The notes: generated from the sequence alone by a model not told the origin. Counted from the stretch's first letter, positions 44,948-55,720 are shown. The stretch is DNA of 64,000 nt from Aureimonas populi (GCF_017815515.1 NZ_CP072611.1:1054001-1118000); one strand, 5' to 3'. Numbers and translations are program-made.

Positions 44948-47638
44948 TCAGTCCGTTGCGATGTGGCGCCGGCCCAGCAGCCACTTCTCCGCTTCCAGTA
45001 TCACAAGCACGACGATGCCGATCGCGATGATGACGAGACCGTCCATAAAGGGAATCGGCGCCGTGGCGAAGAGGGTGTGCATGATCGGAAGATAGGTGAA
45101 GGCGATCTGCGCCAGCGTCACCGCCGCCAGCGCGCCCAGAAGCACCGGCGTGCCGACGATGCCGGTGAGGCTGATGGAGGGCGCGTTCAGGTAGCGCACG
45201 TTGAAGAGGTAGAAGATCTCCATCACCACCAGCGTGTTGACGACCATGGTGCGGGCCACCGCCTCGCCGAGGCCGCGCCACAGCGCGAACTGGAAGATGG
45301 CGAAGACGCCGGCGGTGAAGAGCACGGAGACGAAGACCACCCGCCAAAGGAGGAAGCGCGACAGCAGCGGCGCGTTTCGCGGCCGGGGCGGGCGGGCCAT
45401 GACGCCGGGCTCCGGCGGCTCGAAGGCGAGCACGAGGCCGAGCGTGACGGTGAGGATCATGTTGATCCACAGGATCTGCGCGGGCGTCATCGGCAGGGCG
45501 AGGCCCAGGATGATGGCCAGCACCACCGCCATCACCTCGCCGCCATTGGTGGGAAGCGTCCAGGCGATGACCTTGCGGATGTTGTCGTAGACGGTGCGCC
45601 CCTCGCGCACGGCGGCCACGATGGAGGCGAAATCGTCGTTCGCCAGCACCATCTCGGCCGCCTCCTTGGCGGCCTCGGTGCCCTTGCGGCCCATGGCCAC
45701 GCCCACATCCGCCTGCTTCAGCGAGGGCGCGTCGTTCACCCCGTCGCCGGTCATGGCCACCACCGCGCCGGTGGATTGCAGGGCGCGCACGATGCGCAGC
45801 TTGTGCTCGGGATTGGTGCGGGCGAAGACGCTGGTGCGCGCGGCCAGCGCCGGCAGCGCCTCGTCCGGCACGCGGTCCAGCTCCACGCCCGTCACGGCCA
45901 CCGGGTCGTCGGCGAGGTTGAGCTGGCGGGCGATGGCGGTGGCCGTCTCCTGGTGGTCGCCGGTGATCATCTTCACCGAGATGCCGGCGCTGCGGCAGTC
46001 GGCGATGGCGGCCAGCGCCTCCTCGCGCGGGGGGTCGATGAGGCCGACGAGGCCGAGGAAGCGCAGCTCCTCCTCCACCGCGTCCATGCCGAGCGCGGCG
46101 AGCTCGGGCCCCGCGCGGCGCGCGGCGAAGCCCAGCACCCGCTCGCCCTGCGCGGCGGCCTGCGCGATCTTCTCGTGCCAGTCGGCGGCCTCGCGCAGGC
46201 CGCACATGGCCATCACGCGCTCGGGCGCGCCCTTCACGAACACCCAGCGCTCGCCCGAGGGTGCGGCGTTGAGCGTCGCCATGAAGCGGTGCTCGGCGTC
46301 GAAGGGAATGGCGTCGAGGCGCGGCCAGGCGGCGCGCAGGGACCGCGGGTCGAGCCCGGCCTTCATCGCCAGCGCGCCGAGCGCCCCCTCCATCGGGTCG
46401 CCGAGGACGATCCAGTGGCCGTCCTTCTCCTTCAGCTCCGCGTCGTTGCACAGGGCGGCGGCGTGGACGAGGCCGTCGAGATCGTCCTGTGCCCCGTCGC
46501 CCGCGCGCCACCCCTCGCCGATGGCGCCGAGCGGCGCGTAGCCGGACCCCTCCACCATGTGGGTGGCCCCGGCGGTGACGACGCGGCGCACGGTCATCTC
46601 GTTCCTGGTCAGCGTGCCGGTCTTGTCGGAGCAGATGACGGAGGTGGAGCCGAGCGTCTCCACCGCCGGCAGGCGGCGCACGATGGCGTGGCGGCGGGCC
46701 ATGCGCTGCACGCCGATGGCCAGCGTGATGGTGATGACGGCGGGCAGGCCCTCGGGCACCACGCCCACGGCCAGCGAGACCACCACCATCATCGCGTCGA
46801 CGGGCGAGTAGCCGCGCGCCAGCGTGGCGAAGGCGAAGAGCAGCGCGGAGAGGGCGAGCGCGAACCAGGTGAAGAGCGTGCCGAAGCGGTTGATCTGGCG
46901 CAGCAGCGGCGTCGTCAGCGTCTGCACCTCGCCGATGAGGCTGCTGATCTTGCCGATCTCGGTGGTCCCGCCCGTGGCCACGGCCAGCGCGCGCGCCTGG
47001 CCGGTGGCCACCAGCGTGCCGGAGAACAGCATGGAGGTGCGGTCGCCGAGCGCCGAGGCGCCGGCCACGGCGCCCTCCTGCTTGACCACGGGCACCGATT
47101 CGCCGGTGAGGATCGCCTCGTCCACCAGGCAGTTGCGCGCCGAGAGGACGCGCAGGTCCGCCGGAACCTTGTCGCCCGCCTCCAAGAGCACGATGTCGCC
47201 CGGCACGATGTCGGCCACCTCCACCTCGTGGCGCGTGCCCTCGCGCAGGACGGCCGCATGAGGGGCGATCATGTCGCGGATGGCGTCGAGCGCGCGCTCG
47301 GCCTTGCCCTCCTGCACGTAGCCGATCACCGCGTTGATGAGCACGACGGCCACGATCACCGAGGCGTCGATGGCGTGGTCGAGCAGGAAGGCGGCCACCG
47401 CCGAGGCGAGGAGGAAATAGATGAGGACGTTGTTGAAATGCGACAGGAAGCGCAGCACCGGATGGCGGCGCCTGGGCTCGGGCAGGCGGTTGGGCCCGTG
47501 TCGCGCCAGCCGCTCGCGCGCCTCGGCCTGGGAGAGGCCCCCCTCGGGCGTGCCGAGCAGCGCCAGGGCCTGCGCGGCGGGCAGGGCGTGGAAGGACGGC
47601 GCGTCCTCGGCGGGGATCGCGCGGGGGTCGTGTTTCAT
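44948..47638 (-). CDS. cation-translocating P-type ATPase (P2 class)
   Basis: An 896-residue pump with an N-terminal cation-ATPase domain, TGES actuator loop (about 178-181), PEGLPA helix-4 motif (about 295-300), phosphorylated Asp338 in SDKTGTLT and hinge TGDGVNDAP, and about ten membrane helices. This is the Ca2+/Mg2+-type (P2) architecture; the transported ion is not certain. It is followed by usp-pta-ackA on the same strand, a grouping seen in low-oxygen regulons. Confidence 0.92.
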   Translation of the reverse strand: MKHDPRAIPAEDAPSFHALPAAQALALLGTPEGGLSQAEARERLARHGPNRLPEPRRRHPVLRFLSHFNNVLIYFLLASAVAAFLLDHAIDASVIVAVVLINAVIGYVQEGKAERALDAIRDMIAPHAAVLREGTRHEVEVADIVPGDIVLLEAGDKVPADLRVLSARNCLVDEAILTGESVPVVKQEGAVAGASALGDRTSMLFSGTLVATGQARALAVATGGTTEIGKISSLIGEVQTLTTPLLRQINRFGTLFTWFALALSALLFAFATLARGYSPVDAMMVVVSLAVGVVPEGLPAVITITLAIGVQRMARRHAIVRRLPAVETLGSTSVICSDKTGTLTRNEMTVRRVVTAGATHMVEGSGYAPLGAIGEGWRAGDGAQDDLDGLVHAAALCNDAELKEKDGHWIVLGDPMEGALGALAMKAGLDPRSLRAAWPRLDAIPFDAEHRFMATLNAAPSGERWVFVKGAPERVMAMCGLREAADWHEKIAQAAAQGERVLGFAARRAGPELAALGMDAVEEELRFLGLVGLIDPPREEALAAIADCRSAGISVKMITGDHQETATAIARQLNLADDPVAVTGVELDRVPDEALPALAARTSVFARTNPEHKLRIVRALQSTGAVVAMTGDGVNDAPSLKQADVGVAMGRKGTEAAKEAAEMVLANDDFASIVAAVREGRTVYDNIRKVIAWTLPTNGGEVMAVVLAIILGLALPMTPAQILWINMILTVTLGLVLAFEPPEPGVMARPPRPRNAPLLSRFLLWRVVFVSVLFTAGVFAIFQFALWRGLGEAVARTMVVNTLVVMEIFYLFNVRYLNAPSISLTGIVGTPVLLGALAAVTLAQIAFTYLPIMHTLFATAPIPFMDGLVIIAIGIVVLVILEAEKWLLGRRHIATD

Positions 47639-47669
47639 GAGGCCTCTTCCGGGAAGGCTGGGGAGCCGT

Positions 47670-48341
47670 TCAGGCGGCGAGGCGCGAGCGTGGGCTCAGA
47701 CGGATGCGGCGCGTGCCCTCGACCTCGACGGCTCCGATATCAGACAATTGGGTGATCGTGCGCGAGACGGTCTCGATGGTCAATCCGAGATGGTCGGCCA
47801 TGTCCTGGCGGCCCATGGGCAGGTCCACGCAATGGCGGTCTCCCAGCCGCTCCGCCACGGCGTCGAGGAAGCTGGCGATGCGCTCGGCGGCGCTCTGCCG
47901 GCCGAGCAGCATCATGTGCTCCTGCGCCCGCTGAAGCTCTCTCTGCGCCCCGTCCCAGAGCTGCCCGGCCAGGGCCGCGTCGGCGCGCGCCGCCTCCACC
48001 AGCGTGGCGCGCCGCATGGCGAGAACCACGCATTCGCCCACCGCCTCGGCGCAGAAGCGGTGGTTGACGCCGGGCTCGAGCCCGAACATCTCGCCGGCGA
48101 ACTGGAAGGCGCTGATCTGGCGCTTGCCGTCCGGCAGGTAGCGGGCGATCCGCACCGTGCCGCTGACGACGCGGTAGACATGGTCGGCAAGCGCTTCCTG
48201 GCGGTAGATCTCGCCATTGCGCTCGAAGGAGAGCGTGCGCCCGTGCATGGCGAAGAGGTCGGCGATCGAGCGCGGCGCCCATGCGCCCATGCGCCCGGGG
48301 GCCCGTGTCGCGGCGGGGCTGAGCGTGCGCAGCACTTGCAT
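47670..48341 (-). CDS. fixK: Crp/Fnr-family regulator of the FixK type
   Basis: A 223-residue regulator with a cyclic-nucleotide-binding-like domain (about 30-150; ISAFQFAGEMFGLEPG) and a C-terminal helix-turn-helix (about 160-220; GRQDMADHLGLTIETVSRTI). The E-x-x-S-R recognition motif (ETVSR) is the one that reads TTGAT half-sites. It lacks the N-terminal four-cysteine cluster of FNR, so it does not sense oxygen itself and probably depends on FixLJ. Start at 48341 is supported by AGAAGGA; GTG 48368 is less likely. Divergent from fixL. Confidence 0.92.
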   Translation of the reverse strand: MQVLRTLSPAATRAPGRMGAWAPRSIADLFAMHGRTLSFERNGEIYRQEALADHVYRVVSGTVRIARYLPDGKRQISAFQFAGEMFGLEPGVNHRFCAEAVGECVVLAMRRATLVEAARADAALAGQLWDGAQRELQRAQEHMMLLGRQSAAERIASFLDAVAERLGDRHCVDLPMGRQDMADHLGLTIETVSRTITQLSDIGAVEVEGTRRIRLSPRSRLAA

Positions 48342-48488
48342 CGGTCCGGTTCCTTCTGGGAATTGCACTCGAGCATGCCTACGATGGAGGCGCGCGCCGC
48401 GACATTGAGATGTTGTCCCTAAGGAGAATCCCGTAGAGGCTGTCCTCGACCCGGCGAAGACCGGGCCCCGACCGCCTCCCGAGCCGCC

Positions 48489-49994
48489 ATGACCGCCTCA
48501 AACGCCGTTTCCGTTCTCTCCTTCGGCCATCCCGTCCGGTCCCTCCTGAAGGGGCTCGCGGTCGCCGGCCTGTGCGTGGCGGCGGCGGGGGCGGTGCGCG
48601 TTCTCCTGTCCGCCTATTTCGGCGACGAGCAGACCTTCATCCTCTTCGTGCCGGCGGTGATCGCCTCGGTCTGGCTGGCCGGCCCCTGGGCCGGGGCGGC
48701 CGCCACGCTCCTGGCGCTGCTCGCCGCGCCGCTCTTCCTGGATGCGGGGGTCAGCGAGCCGCGGCATCTGGGGTCCCTCGTCACCTTCGCGGCCGTCGGC
48801 CTCTCGGTCTCCGCGCTCGGCGCGCGTCTCTCGCGCACGCGCGCGGCCGTGGGGGTGGCGGCCACGGACCTGGCGCTGCGCGAGGCGCATCTCCAGTCGA
48901 TCCTCGACACGGTGCCCGACGCGATGATCGTGATCGACGGCGCGGGCACGATGCGCTCCTTCTCCAAGGCCGCCGAGGCGCTGTTCGGCTGGACGGCGCA
49001 GGAGGCGGTGGGGCGCAATGTCAGCCTCCTCATGCCCCAGCCCTACCGGCGGGACCACGACGGCTACATCGCGCGCTACGAGCGCACCGGCGAGCGGCGC
49101 ATCATCGGCACCGGCCGCGTTGTGGTGGGCGAGCGCAAGGACGGCTCGACCTTTCCGATGGAGCTGGCGGTGGGCGAGGCGAAGGGCACGGGCCAGCCCT
49201 TCTACACCGGCTTCATCCGCGACCTGACCGAGCGCCAGGAGGCCGAGGGGCGGCTGCAGGACCTGCAGAGCGAGCTGGTGCACATCTCGCGCCTCACCGC
49301 GATGGGCGAGATGGCGTCCACGCTGGCGCACGAGCTGAACCAGCCGCTCTCGGCCATCGCCAACTACCTGAAGGGCTCGCGCCGCCTCCTGGCCTCGGGC
49401 AGGCCGGAGGAGGTGGCGGGGCGGCTGTCGGGCGCGCTGGACCAGGCGGGCGAGCAGGCGCTCAGGGCCGGCGAGATCATCCGCCGCCTGCGCGACTTCG
49501 TCACGCGCGGGGAGACCGAAAAGAAGATAGAGAGCCTGCCCAAGCTCCTGGAGGAGGCGAGCGCGCTGGCGCTCGTCGGCGCGCGGGAGAAGAATATCCG
49601 CATCAGCCTTTCGAGCGGCTCGTGCGAGTTCGTGCTCGTCAACAGGGTGCAGGTGCAGCAGGTGATCCTCAATCTCATCCGCAACGCGGTGGACGCCATG
49701 GAGGCCTCGCCCCGCCGCGAGCTGGGCGTGGCGGTGGACGCGGCCGAGGGGGGCATGGTGCGCATCAGCGTCTCCGATACGGGGCCGGGCATCGCCGAGG
49801 CGATGGTCGAGCGCCTGTTCCAGCCCTTCGTCTCCACCAAGCGCGACGGGATGGGCGTCGGCCTGTCGATCTCGCGCACCATCATCGAGGCCCATGGGGG
49901 GCAGATCTGGCCCGAGCCCAATCCGGGCGGCGGAACCGTCTTCCGCTTCACCGTTCCGGGCGTGTCACGGCAGGAGTTGGCGGATGAGCGCTGA
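48489..49994 (+). CDS. fixL: oxygen-sensing histidine kinase FixL
   Basis: A 501-residue membrane kinase with about four N-terminal helices (DUF4118-like, about 20-110) and a heme PAS domain (about 135-250) with the proximal ligand His190 in [11 protein letters not shown] and the oxygen-gating arginine Arg210 in GTGRVV. The catalytic core follows (phosphoacceptor His281 in [12 protein letters not shown], then [18 protein letters not shown]). It is very close in motif order to rhizobial FixL. Oxygen binding to the heme turns the kinase off; low oxygen leads to FixJ phosphorylation. The gene overlaps fixJ by 11 bases. Confidence 0.95.
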   Translation: MTASNAVSVLSFGHPVRSLLKGLAVAGLCVAAAGAVRVLLSAYFGDEQTFILFVPAVIASVWLAGPWAGAAATLLALLAAPLFLDAGVSEPRHLGSLVTFAAVGLSVSALGARLSRTRAAVGVAATDLALREAHLQSILDTVPDAMIVIDGAGTMRSFSKAAEALFGWTAQEAVGRNVSLLMPQPYRRDHDGYIARYERTGERRIIGTGRVVVGERKDGSTFPMELAVGEAKGTGQPFYTGFIRDLTERQEAEGRLQDLQSELVHISRLTAMGEMASTLAHELNQPLSAIANYLKGSRRLLASGRPEEVAGRLSGALDQAGEQALRAGEIIRRLRDFVTRGETEKKIESLPKLLEEASALALVGAREKNIRISLSSGSCEFVLVNRVQVQQVILNLIRNAVDAMEASPRRELGVAVDAAEGGMVRISVSDTGPGIAEAMVERLFQPFVSTKRDGMGVGLSISRTIIEAHGGQIWPEPNPGGGTVFRFTVPGVSRQELADER

Positions 49995-50604
49995 GCCGAA
50001 GGTCCACATCATCGACGACGACGCGGCGGTCCGCGATTCGCTGGCCTTCCTTCTCGACACGGCCGGCCTCGACGTGGCCACCTACCCTTCCGCCCCCGCC
50101 TTCCTGGCGGCCCTGGCCGCGCCCGCGCGCGGCTGCGTCGTCACCGATGTGCGCATGCCCGACATGACGGGGATCGACCTCCTGAAGCGCCTCAGGGCGC
50201 AGCGGCTCGGCCTGCCCGTCATCGTCATGACCGGCCATGGCGACGTGCCGCTGGCGGTGGAGGCGATGCGGGAGGGCGCGGCAGACTTCATCGAGAAGCC
50301 CTTCGACGACGAGCTGCTGCTGGCGGCGGTGCAGGCCGCGCTGGAGCAGGAGGAGGGCACCTTCCGCTGCCAGGAGGAGCAGGCCGAGATCGACGCGCGC
50401 ATCGCCTCGCTGACGGCGCGCGAGAGCCAGGTTCTGGCCGGCCTGGTGGAGGGCAAGGCCAACAAGCAGATCGCCTTCGAGCTGGATATCAGCGCACGCA
50501 CCGTGGAGATCTACCGCGCCAACGTGATGACCAAGATGAAGGTGCGCAGCCTTCCCGAGCTGGTGCGGCTGGCGCTGAAGGCGGAACCCGCCCCGCCGGC
50601 CTGA
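49984..50604 (+). CDS. fixJ: two-component response regulator FixJ
   Basis: A 206-residue regulator with a receiver domain (phosphoacceptor Asp55 in [12 protein letters not shown], Lys105 in [11 protein letters not shown]) and a LuxR-type HTH (about 140-200; [28 protein letters not shown] begins it). It is the cognate regulator of FixL and the expected activator of fixK. Confidence 0.95.
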   Translation: MSAEPKVHIIDDDAAVRDSLAFLLDTAGLDVATYPSAPAFLAALAAPARGCVVTDVRMPDMTGIDLLKRLRAQRLGLPVIVMTGHGDVPLAVEAMREGAADFIEKPFDDELLLAAVQAALEQEEGTFRCQEEQAEIDARIASLTARESQVLAGLVEGKANKQIAFELDISARTVEIYRANVMTKMKVRSLPELVRLALKAEPAPPA

Positions 50605-50623
50605 CGACGATTCCCGCGCCGAT

Positions 50624-50637
50624 TTGACGCGGATCAA
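50624..50637 (+). promoter_or_regulatory. FNR/FixK-like operator before the single-domain regulator
   Basis: TTGACGCGGATCAA matches TTGAT-N4-ATCAA at all but one consensus position. It is centred about 70 bases before the ATG at 50700 and 26 bases after fixJ. A class II arrangement (site centred at -41.5) would put the transcription start near 50672, which favours the ATG at 50700 as the gene start. Confidence 0.7.
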
Positions 50638-50699
50638 GGCGCGCCGCGCGGCCACCGGCCCTTATGCGCCTTCCAGTCTTCCGCGGGGCCGATGCGCGC

Positions 50700-51083
50700 A
50701 TGATCCTTCCGGCAGAGAAACCACGGCGCGTCGTCTTCGTCATCGAGGACGACAAGGCCGTGCGCCGCTCTCTCGAATTCGTCCTCGACCTGGAGGGCTA
50801 CGCGGTGGAAAGCTTCGCGGACGGCGGCGAGGTGCTGCGCCGCTCCGGCGTCGAGGGCTGCGGCTGCCTCATCGTGGACTTCAAGCTGCCCGACTGCGAC
50901 GGCCTGACCCTGATCGACAGGCTGCGCCGCTACCGCGCCGCCATGCCGGCCATCCTGATCACCTCCGGCCCCAGGGCCGAGGTGCGCGGGCGCGCCGCCG
51001 CCATGGGCGTCGTCGTCATCGAGAAGCCCTTTCTGGAAAACCAGCTCATGGACGAGGTCAACCGCCTGCTTGGCGCGGCCTGA
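50700..51083 (+). CDS. single-domain response regulator
   Basis: A 127-residue CheY-like receiver with no output domain: acidic pair in VFVIEDDKAVRR, phosphoacceptor Asp60 in CLIVDFKLPDCDG, and Lys109 in VVIEKPF. An ATG at 50664 would add 12 residues, but it would lie upstream of the start site predicted from the FNR-like box. Placement behind fixLJ suggests a phosphate sink or feedback partner of FixL; this is inference. Its 3' end overlaps the convergent EAL gene by 26 bases. Confidence 0.85.
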   Translation: MILPAEKPRRVVFVIEDDKAVRRSLEFVLDLEGYAVESFADGGEVLRRSGVEGCGCLIVDFKLPDCDGLTLIDRLRRYRAAMPAILITSGPRAEVRGRAAAMGVVVIEKPFLENQLMDEVNRLLGAA

Positions 51084-53421
51084 GGGGCGGCTCGGCGCCT
51101 TGCGCCGGGGCGGAGGCGCCCTGCGGGATGCCCGGCTCGCCGAACAGGAAGCCCTGCGCGATGGTGCAGCCCTCCTCGGTGACGAGATCGAGCTGGCGGC
51201 GCGTCTCCACGCCCTCCGCCACGACCGGCAGGGCGAGGCTGCGGCCGAGGCCGATGACGGCGCGCACGATGGCGCGCGCGCCGCCGTCGTCCTCCATCGC
51301 GGTGATGAAGCCCCGGTCGATCTTGATCTTGTCGAAGGGGAAGACGTGCAGGTTGCGCAGCGAGGAGTAGCCCGTGCCGAAATCGTCCATCACCACGCGC
51401 ACGCCCCTCTCCTTCAGCCGGTGCAGGGTGGCCAGCGTGGTCGCCCGGTCCTTGATCAGCGCCGTCTCGGTGATCTCCAGCTCCAGCCGCGCCGGGTCGA
51501 GCCCGCTTTCGGACAGGATGTCGAGGATCGTGTCGGCCAGGTTGGGAAGCCGGAACTGGACCGCCGACACGTTGACCGCCACCGAGAGGCGGGGGTCCCA
51601 GCCGGCCGCCGCCCGGCAGGCCTCGGCAAGCACCCATTCCCCGATGCCGATGATGGCGCCCGTCTCCTCCGCGCAGGGGATGAAGACGTCCGGCGGCACC
51701 TCGCCGCGCTCGTGGTGGGTCCAGCGCAGCAGCGCCTCGTAGCCCGCGCAGGTGCCGTCGGCCGCCACCATCAGCGGCTGGTAGACGAGGCGGAGCTGGC
51801 GGCGCGCCACCGCGTAGCGCAGATCGTTCTCCAGCGCGCGGCGCTCGCCGACCTGGCGGTCCATCTCCGGGTCGTAGAAGGCGGCCGCGCCCCGCCCGCC
51901 GGACTTGGCGCGGTAGAGGGCGATGTCGGCCGCGCAGCGCAGCGCCTGCTCGTCCTCCCCGTCGCGCGGGAACAGCGCCACCCCGATGCTGACGCCCACG
52001 GCCGTGGGGTCGAGCGCGGTGTTCATCTCGGCCCGGAAGGTTTCCAGGATGCGCTCGGCCATGAAGCGGGCGCCCTGCGGCTGCTCGGCGCCGACCTGGA
52101 GGATGACGAACTCGTCGCCGCCGATGCGCGCCACCGTGTCGACGCTGCGCACGTTGCGCTGGAGAATGTCGGCGACGGCCTTCAGCACCCGGTCCCCCTC
52201 CGCGTGGCCGAACAGGTCGTTGACGGCCTTGAACCGGTCGAGGTCGAGAGCGAGCACCGCCACCGCCTCGCCGGAGCGCCGGGCGCGCGCGAGCGCGTGG
52301 TTCGCCCGCTCCGCGAACAGGATGCGGTTGGGCAGGTCGGTGAGCGCGTCGTGCCGGGCCAGATGCTCGATCCGGCGCTGGGCGGCCTTCTTCTCGGTGA
52401 GGTCGCGGATCGCCAGCACCTGGCAGGGCCGCCCGCGATACTCGATCGTATGGACCGCCATCTCGAAGACCCGCCCGGCGGCGCCCAGGCACGGCGAGGC
52501 TTCCACCGCCCCCTCGCGCGGCGCGGCCGCCGGCCGCCCGTCCGCCGCCAGCAGGCACTCGTCGAGGGAGCGGCCGAGGAGCGCGCTCTCCTTCGTCTCC
52601 ATCAGCGCGGCGAAACGCGCATTGGCCTCCACGATGCGCCCGTCCCGCACGATGGCCATGCCTTCGAGCGTCGCGTCGGCCAGCCCCTTCAGATCGGTCA
52701 GGTAGCGGTCGACCACCACGGCCAGCGCCGTCATCAGCGTCACGGCGACGGCCACGGCCGAGATCACGCCCACCAGCCAGGCGCGGCCGAGGCCCTGAGC
52801 GGCGGCCGGCGCGCGCGCGGCGTCCCAGGCGAGCTGGGTGGCCGACATGCCGGTGAAGTGCAGGACGCAGATGCCCAGCACCCCCAGCCCCGCGGGCGCG
52901 GCCACGCGCGTCCACCCGTCGAGGCGGCGGAACGCCTGGAACGCGCCCCCGAAAAAGGCCGCGCTCGCCAGAGCGCCCATCAGGATCGGCCCCGTTTCGT
53001 AGCGCACCGTCACGGCGGCGCGGATGGCCGACATCCCGATGAAATGCATGGCCGCGATGGAGCCGGCCGCCGCCAGCGCGGCCAGCACGCAGCCGGCGAG
53101 CGAGGGCATCTTGAGCGCGAGGAGCGCGAGCCGGAACCCGAGGACCGGGATGGCGGCGGAAACGACGGTGAGCGCGAGGCCGAATTCGAGCGGAACGCTG
53201 CCGCGATAGGCGAGCATGGCGACGAAGTGCGTGGCCCAGATGCTCAGCCCCCCGGCGCAGGCGGCGACGTCGGTCCAGTGGCCGCGGCGGCGGGCGTCGC
53301 ATTCCTCCGCCCGCGCCAGCAGGAGGAAGAAGGCCGCCATTCCCGCAAGGGCGATACCCGCCGCCAGGACCACCGTCGGCCGGTCGTGCTGGACCAGAAC
53401 GCATTCGAGAACCGTGAACAT
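51058..53421 (-). CDS. MHYT-PAS-GGDEF-EAL cyclic-di-GMP signalling protein
   Basis: A 787-residue membrane protein. Residues about 15-240 are seven helices with three MHYT-type repeats (ATHFVAML, AAMHFIGM, VLHFTGM), which may bind copper or sense gases. A PAS segment (about 245-345), a GGDEF domain (intact motif at 434-438) and an EAL domain (YEALLRW at about 561-567, DDFGTGYSSL later) follow. Both enzymatic motifs look intact, so synthesis, breakdown or both are possible. It converges on the single-domain regulator. Confidence 0.93.
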   Translation of the reverse strand: MFTVLECVLVQHDRPTVVLAAGIALAGMAAFFLLLARAEECDARRRGHWTDVAACAGGLSIWATHFVAMLAYRGSVPLEFGLALTVVSAAIPVLGFRLALLALKMPSLAGCVLAALAAAGSIAAMHFIGMSAIRAAVTVRYETGPILMGALASAAFFGGAFQAFRRLDGWTRVAAPAGLGVLGICVLHFTGMSATQLAWDAARAPAAAQGLGRAWLVGVISAVAVAVTLMTALAVVVDRYLTDLKGLADATLEGMAIVRDGRIVEANARFAALMETKESALLGRSLDECLLAADGRPAAAPREGAVEASPCLGAAGRVFEMAVHTIEYRGRPCQVLAIRDLTEKKAAQRRIEHLARHDALTDLPNRILFAERANHALARARRSGEAVAVLALDLDRFKAVNDLFGHAEGDRVLKAVADILQRNVRSVDTVARIGGDEFVILQVGAEQPQGARFMAERILETFRAEMNTALDPTAVGVSIGVALFPRDGEDEQALRCAADIALYRAKSGGRGAAAFYDPEMDRQVGERRALENDLRYAVARRQLRLVYQPLMVAADGTCAGYEALLRWTHHERGEVPPDVFIPCAEETGAIIGIGEWVLAEACRAAAGWDPRLSVAVNVSAVQFRLPNLADTILDILSESGLDPARLELEITETALIKDRATTLATLHRLKERGVRVVMDDFGTGYSSLRNLHVFPFDKIKIDRGFITAMEDDGGARAIVRAVIGLGRSLALPVVAEGVETRRQLDLVTEEGCTIAQGFLFGEPGIPQGASAPAQGAEPPLRPRQAGG

Positions 53422-53601
53422 CGCGCCCTTCTCCTTCCTGCCTCGAAGGGTGGCCGTGAAAGGTTGTGTTTATGTTACCGCAGGTTGCATCGCAGGGTGC
53501 CTTGCGCCATGGCCCCGCCCGCACGGCGGCGCATTTATCGGATGTCCACTTTCCTGAGATAGGCACGGAGGCGAGCAGACACCGCAAGCTGGACCTCAGC
53601 C

Positions 53602-54285
53602 ATGACGAAGCGCAAGCCCGCCCGCCGCAAGACGCCGCCCCGCAAGACCGCGCGCACGGTCGGCCCGCTTTGGTGGGGCATCGGGGCGCTGGCGCTGGGC
53701 TGGATCGCCTTCGACGCCAACCGCGCCCTGATTCTCGACCACCTGCCCACCTTCTCCGCCGGGGAGCCGGAGGGGCGCGTGGCGGCCGCGCGGCCGGCCG
53801 CGACGCCTCCGGCGGCAGCGCCCGCAAGGCCGCGCGCGCCCGCGCCGCAGGAGGCTGCGCGCGCGCCGGCGAAAGCGGCGCCCGCCGCCCCGGTCAGGAC
53901 CGCCGCCCTCGATGCGGCGCCCCGGCCGGCCCGGATCGTGCCCACGACGCGGCCCGGCGCGGGAAGGGCGCCAGACGCGGCGGGCGCGCCGGCCGGAGCG
54001 TCCGGCGGCTCCCTCACCGTGACGCGCGCGAGCGCGCCCTTGCGCCGCGAGCCCTCGGCCGGGGCCCCCGTCTGGGTCACGCTGGAAGCGGGCCGCCCCT
54101 TGCGCGTCACCGGCCGGCAGGGCGCGTGGCGCCGGGTGGAATCGGGCATCTTCACCGGCTGGATCGACGCCGGGCTCGTGGAAACGCGAACCCGGCCCGA
54201 GGCCGCCCCGAGGCGCGCCGCCGCCGCGCAGCCGCAAAGGGGGCAGCCCGTTCCCCCCGGCGCCATCCCCCGCCCCGCGCCCTGA
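53602..54285 (+). CDS. membrane-anchored SH3-domain protein
   Basis: A 227-residue protein with a basic N-terminus (TKRKPARRKTPPRKTART), one membrane helix (about 22-40, GPLWWGIGALALGWIAF), a long Ala/Pro-rich periplasmic linker and a bacterial SH3 domain (about 135-195; ASAPLRREPSAGAPVWVTL then GRQGAWRRVESGIFTGWI). SH3_3 domains bind cell-wall or other extracytoplasmic ligands. No partner gene is adjacent. The 180-base gap before it should hold its promoter and that of the EAL gene. Confidence 0.8.
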   Translation: MTKRKPARRKTPPRKTARTVGPLWWGIGALALGWIAFDANRALILDHLPTFSAGEPEGRVAAARPAATPPAAAPARPRAPAPQEAARAPAKAAPAAPVRTAALDAAPRPARIVPTTRPGAGRAPDAAGAPAGASGGSLTVTRASAPLRREPSAGAPVWVTLEAGRPLRVTGRQGAWRRVESGIFTGWIDAGLVETRTRPEAAPRRAAAAQPQRGQPVPPGAIPRPAP

Positions 54286-54336
54286 ACCGCACCCGCGCGC
54301 CGTGGCCGCCCGTGGCGATGCGCGCGCCGGCCCTCT

Positions 54337-55060
<724 letters not shown>

Positions 55061-55083
<23 letters not shown>

Positions 55084-55720
55084 TGAGCTTCCTTTCCAGC
55101 ATCTGGCTCGACTTGGACAGCGGCCAGCAGAGCGCGAAATAGATGAGGGCGACGAGCCCGTAGACGGTGAAGGGCTGGAAGGTGGCGTTGGTCACGATGG
55201 AGCCCGCCCGCGTCAGCTCCACGAAGCCGATGATCGAGGTCAGCGCCGTGCCCTTGATGACCTGCACCGAGAAGCCGACCGTCGGCGGGATGGCGATGCG
55301 CAGCGCCTGCGGCAGGATGACGTGGCGCATCTGCTGCACCCGGCCCATGCCCAGGCTCGCCGAGGCCTCCCACTGCCCCTTGTGGATCGCCTCCACGCAG
55401 CCGCGCCAGATCTCGGCGAGGAAGGCGGCCGTCCACAGGATGAGGGCAAGGCCCCCCGCCAGCCAGGCCGGCAGGTTCACCCCGAACAGGGAGAGGCCGA
55501 AAAAGGCGAGGAAGAGCTGCATCAGGAGCGGCGTGCCCTGGAACAGCTCGATATAGCCCTTGGCGAAGACGCGCACGGCCCTGGCCTTCGAAATGCGCAG
55601 GAACAGCACCAGCAGGCCGACGAGGCCCCCGCCGATGAAGGCGGCCAGCGAAAGGGCCACCGTCCAGCGCGTGGCCAGAAGCAGGTTGCGCAGGATGTCC
55701 CAGAGGGTGAACTCGACCAT
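55061..55720 (-). CDS. polar amino-acid ABC transporter permease (second)
   Basis: A 219-residue HisM/GlnP-type permease (MVEFTLWDILRNLLLATRW start, YIELFQGTPLLMQLFLAFFG motif, EAA loop EASASLGMGRVQQMRHVILPQA). Five hydrophobic helices. It pairs with the permease encoded upstream (TGATG overlap) to carry a polar amino acid or analogue. Confidence 0.94.

Noticed and set aside
48450..48475. Repeat-like CCCGGCGAAGACCGGG sequence before fixL
   Set aside because: Arms are imperfect and short; similarity to the element near 4040 is too weak to call.
48369..48488. Possible FixJ or FixK site in the fixK-fixL divergent region
   Set aside because: I looked for TTGAT-N4-ATCAA and for a convincing FixJ box and found neither; regulation there is expected but not visible to me.
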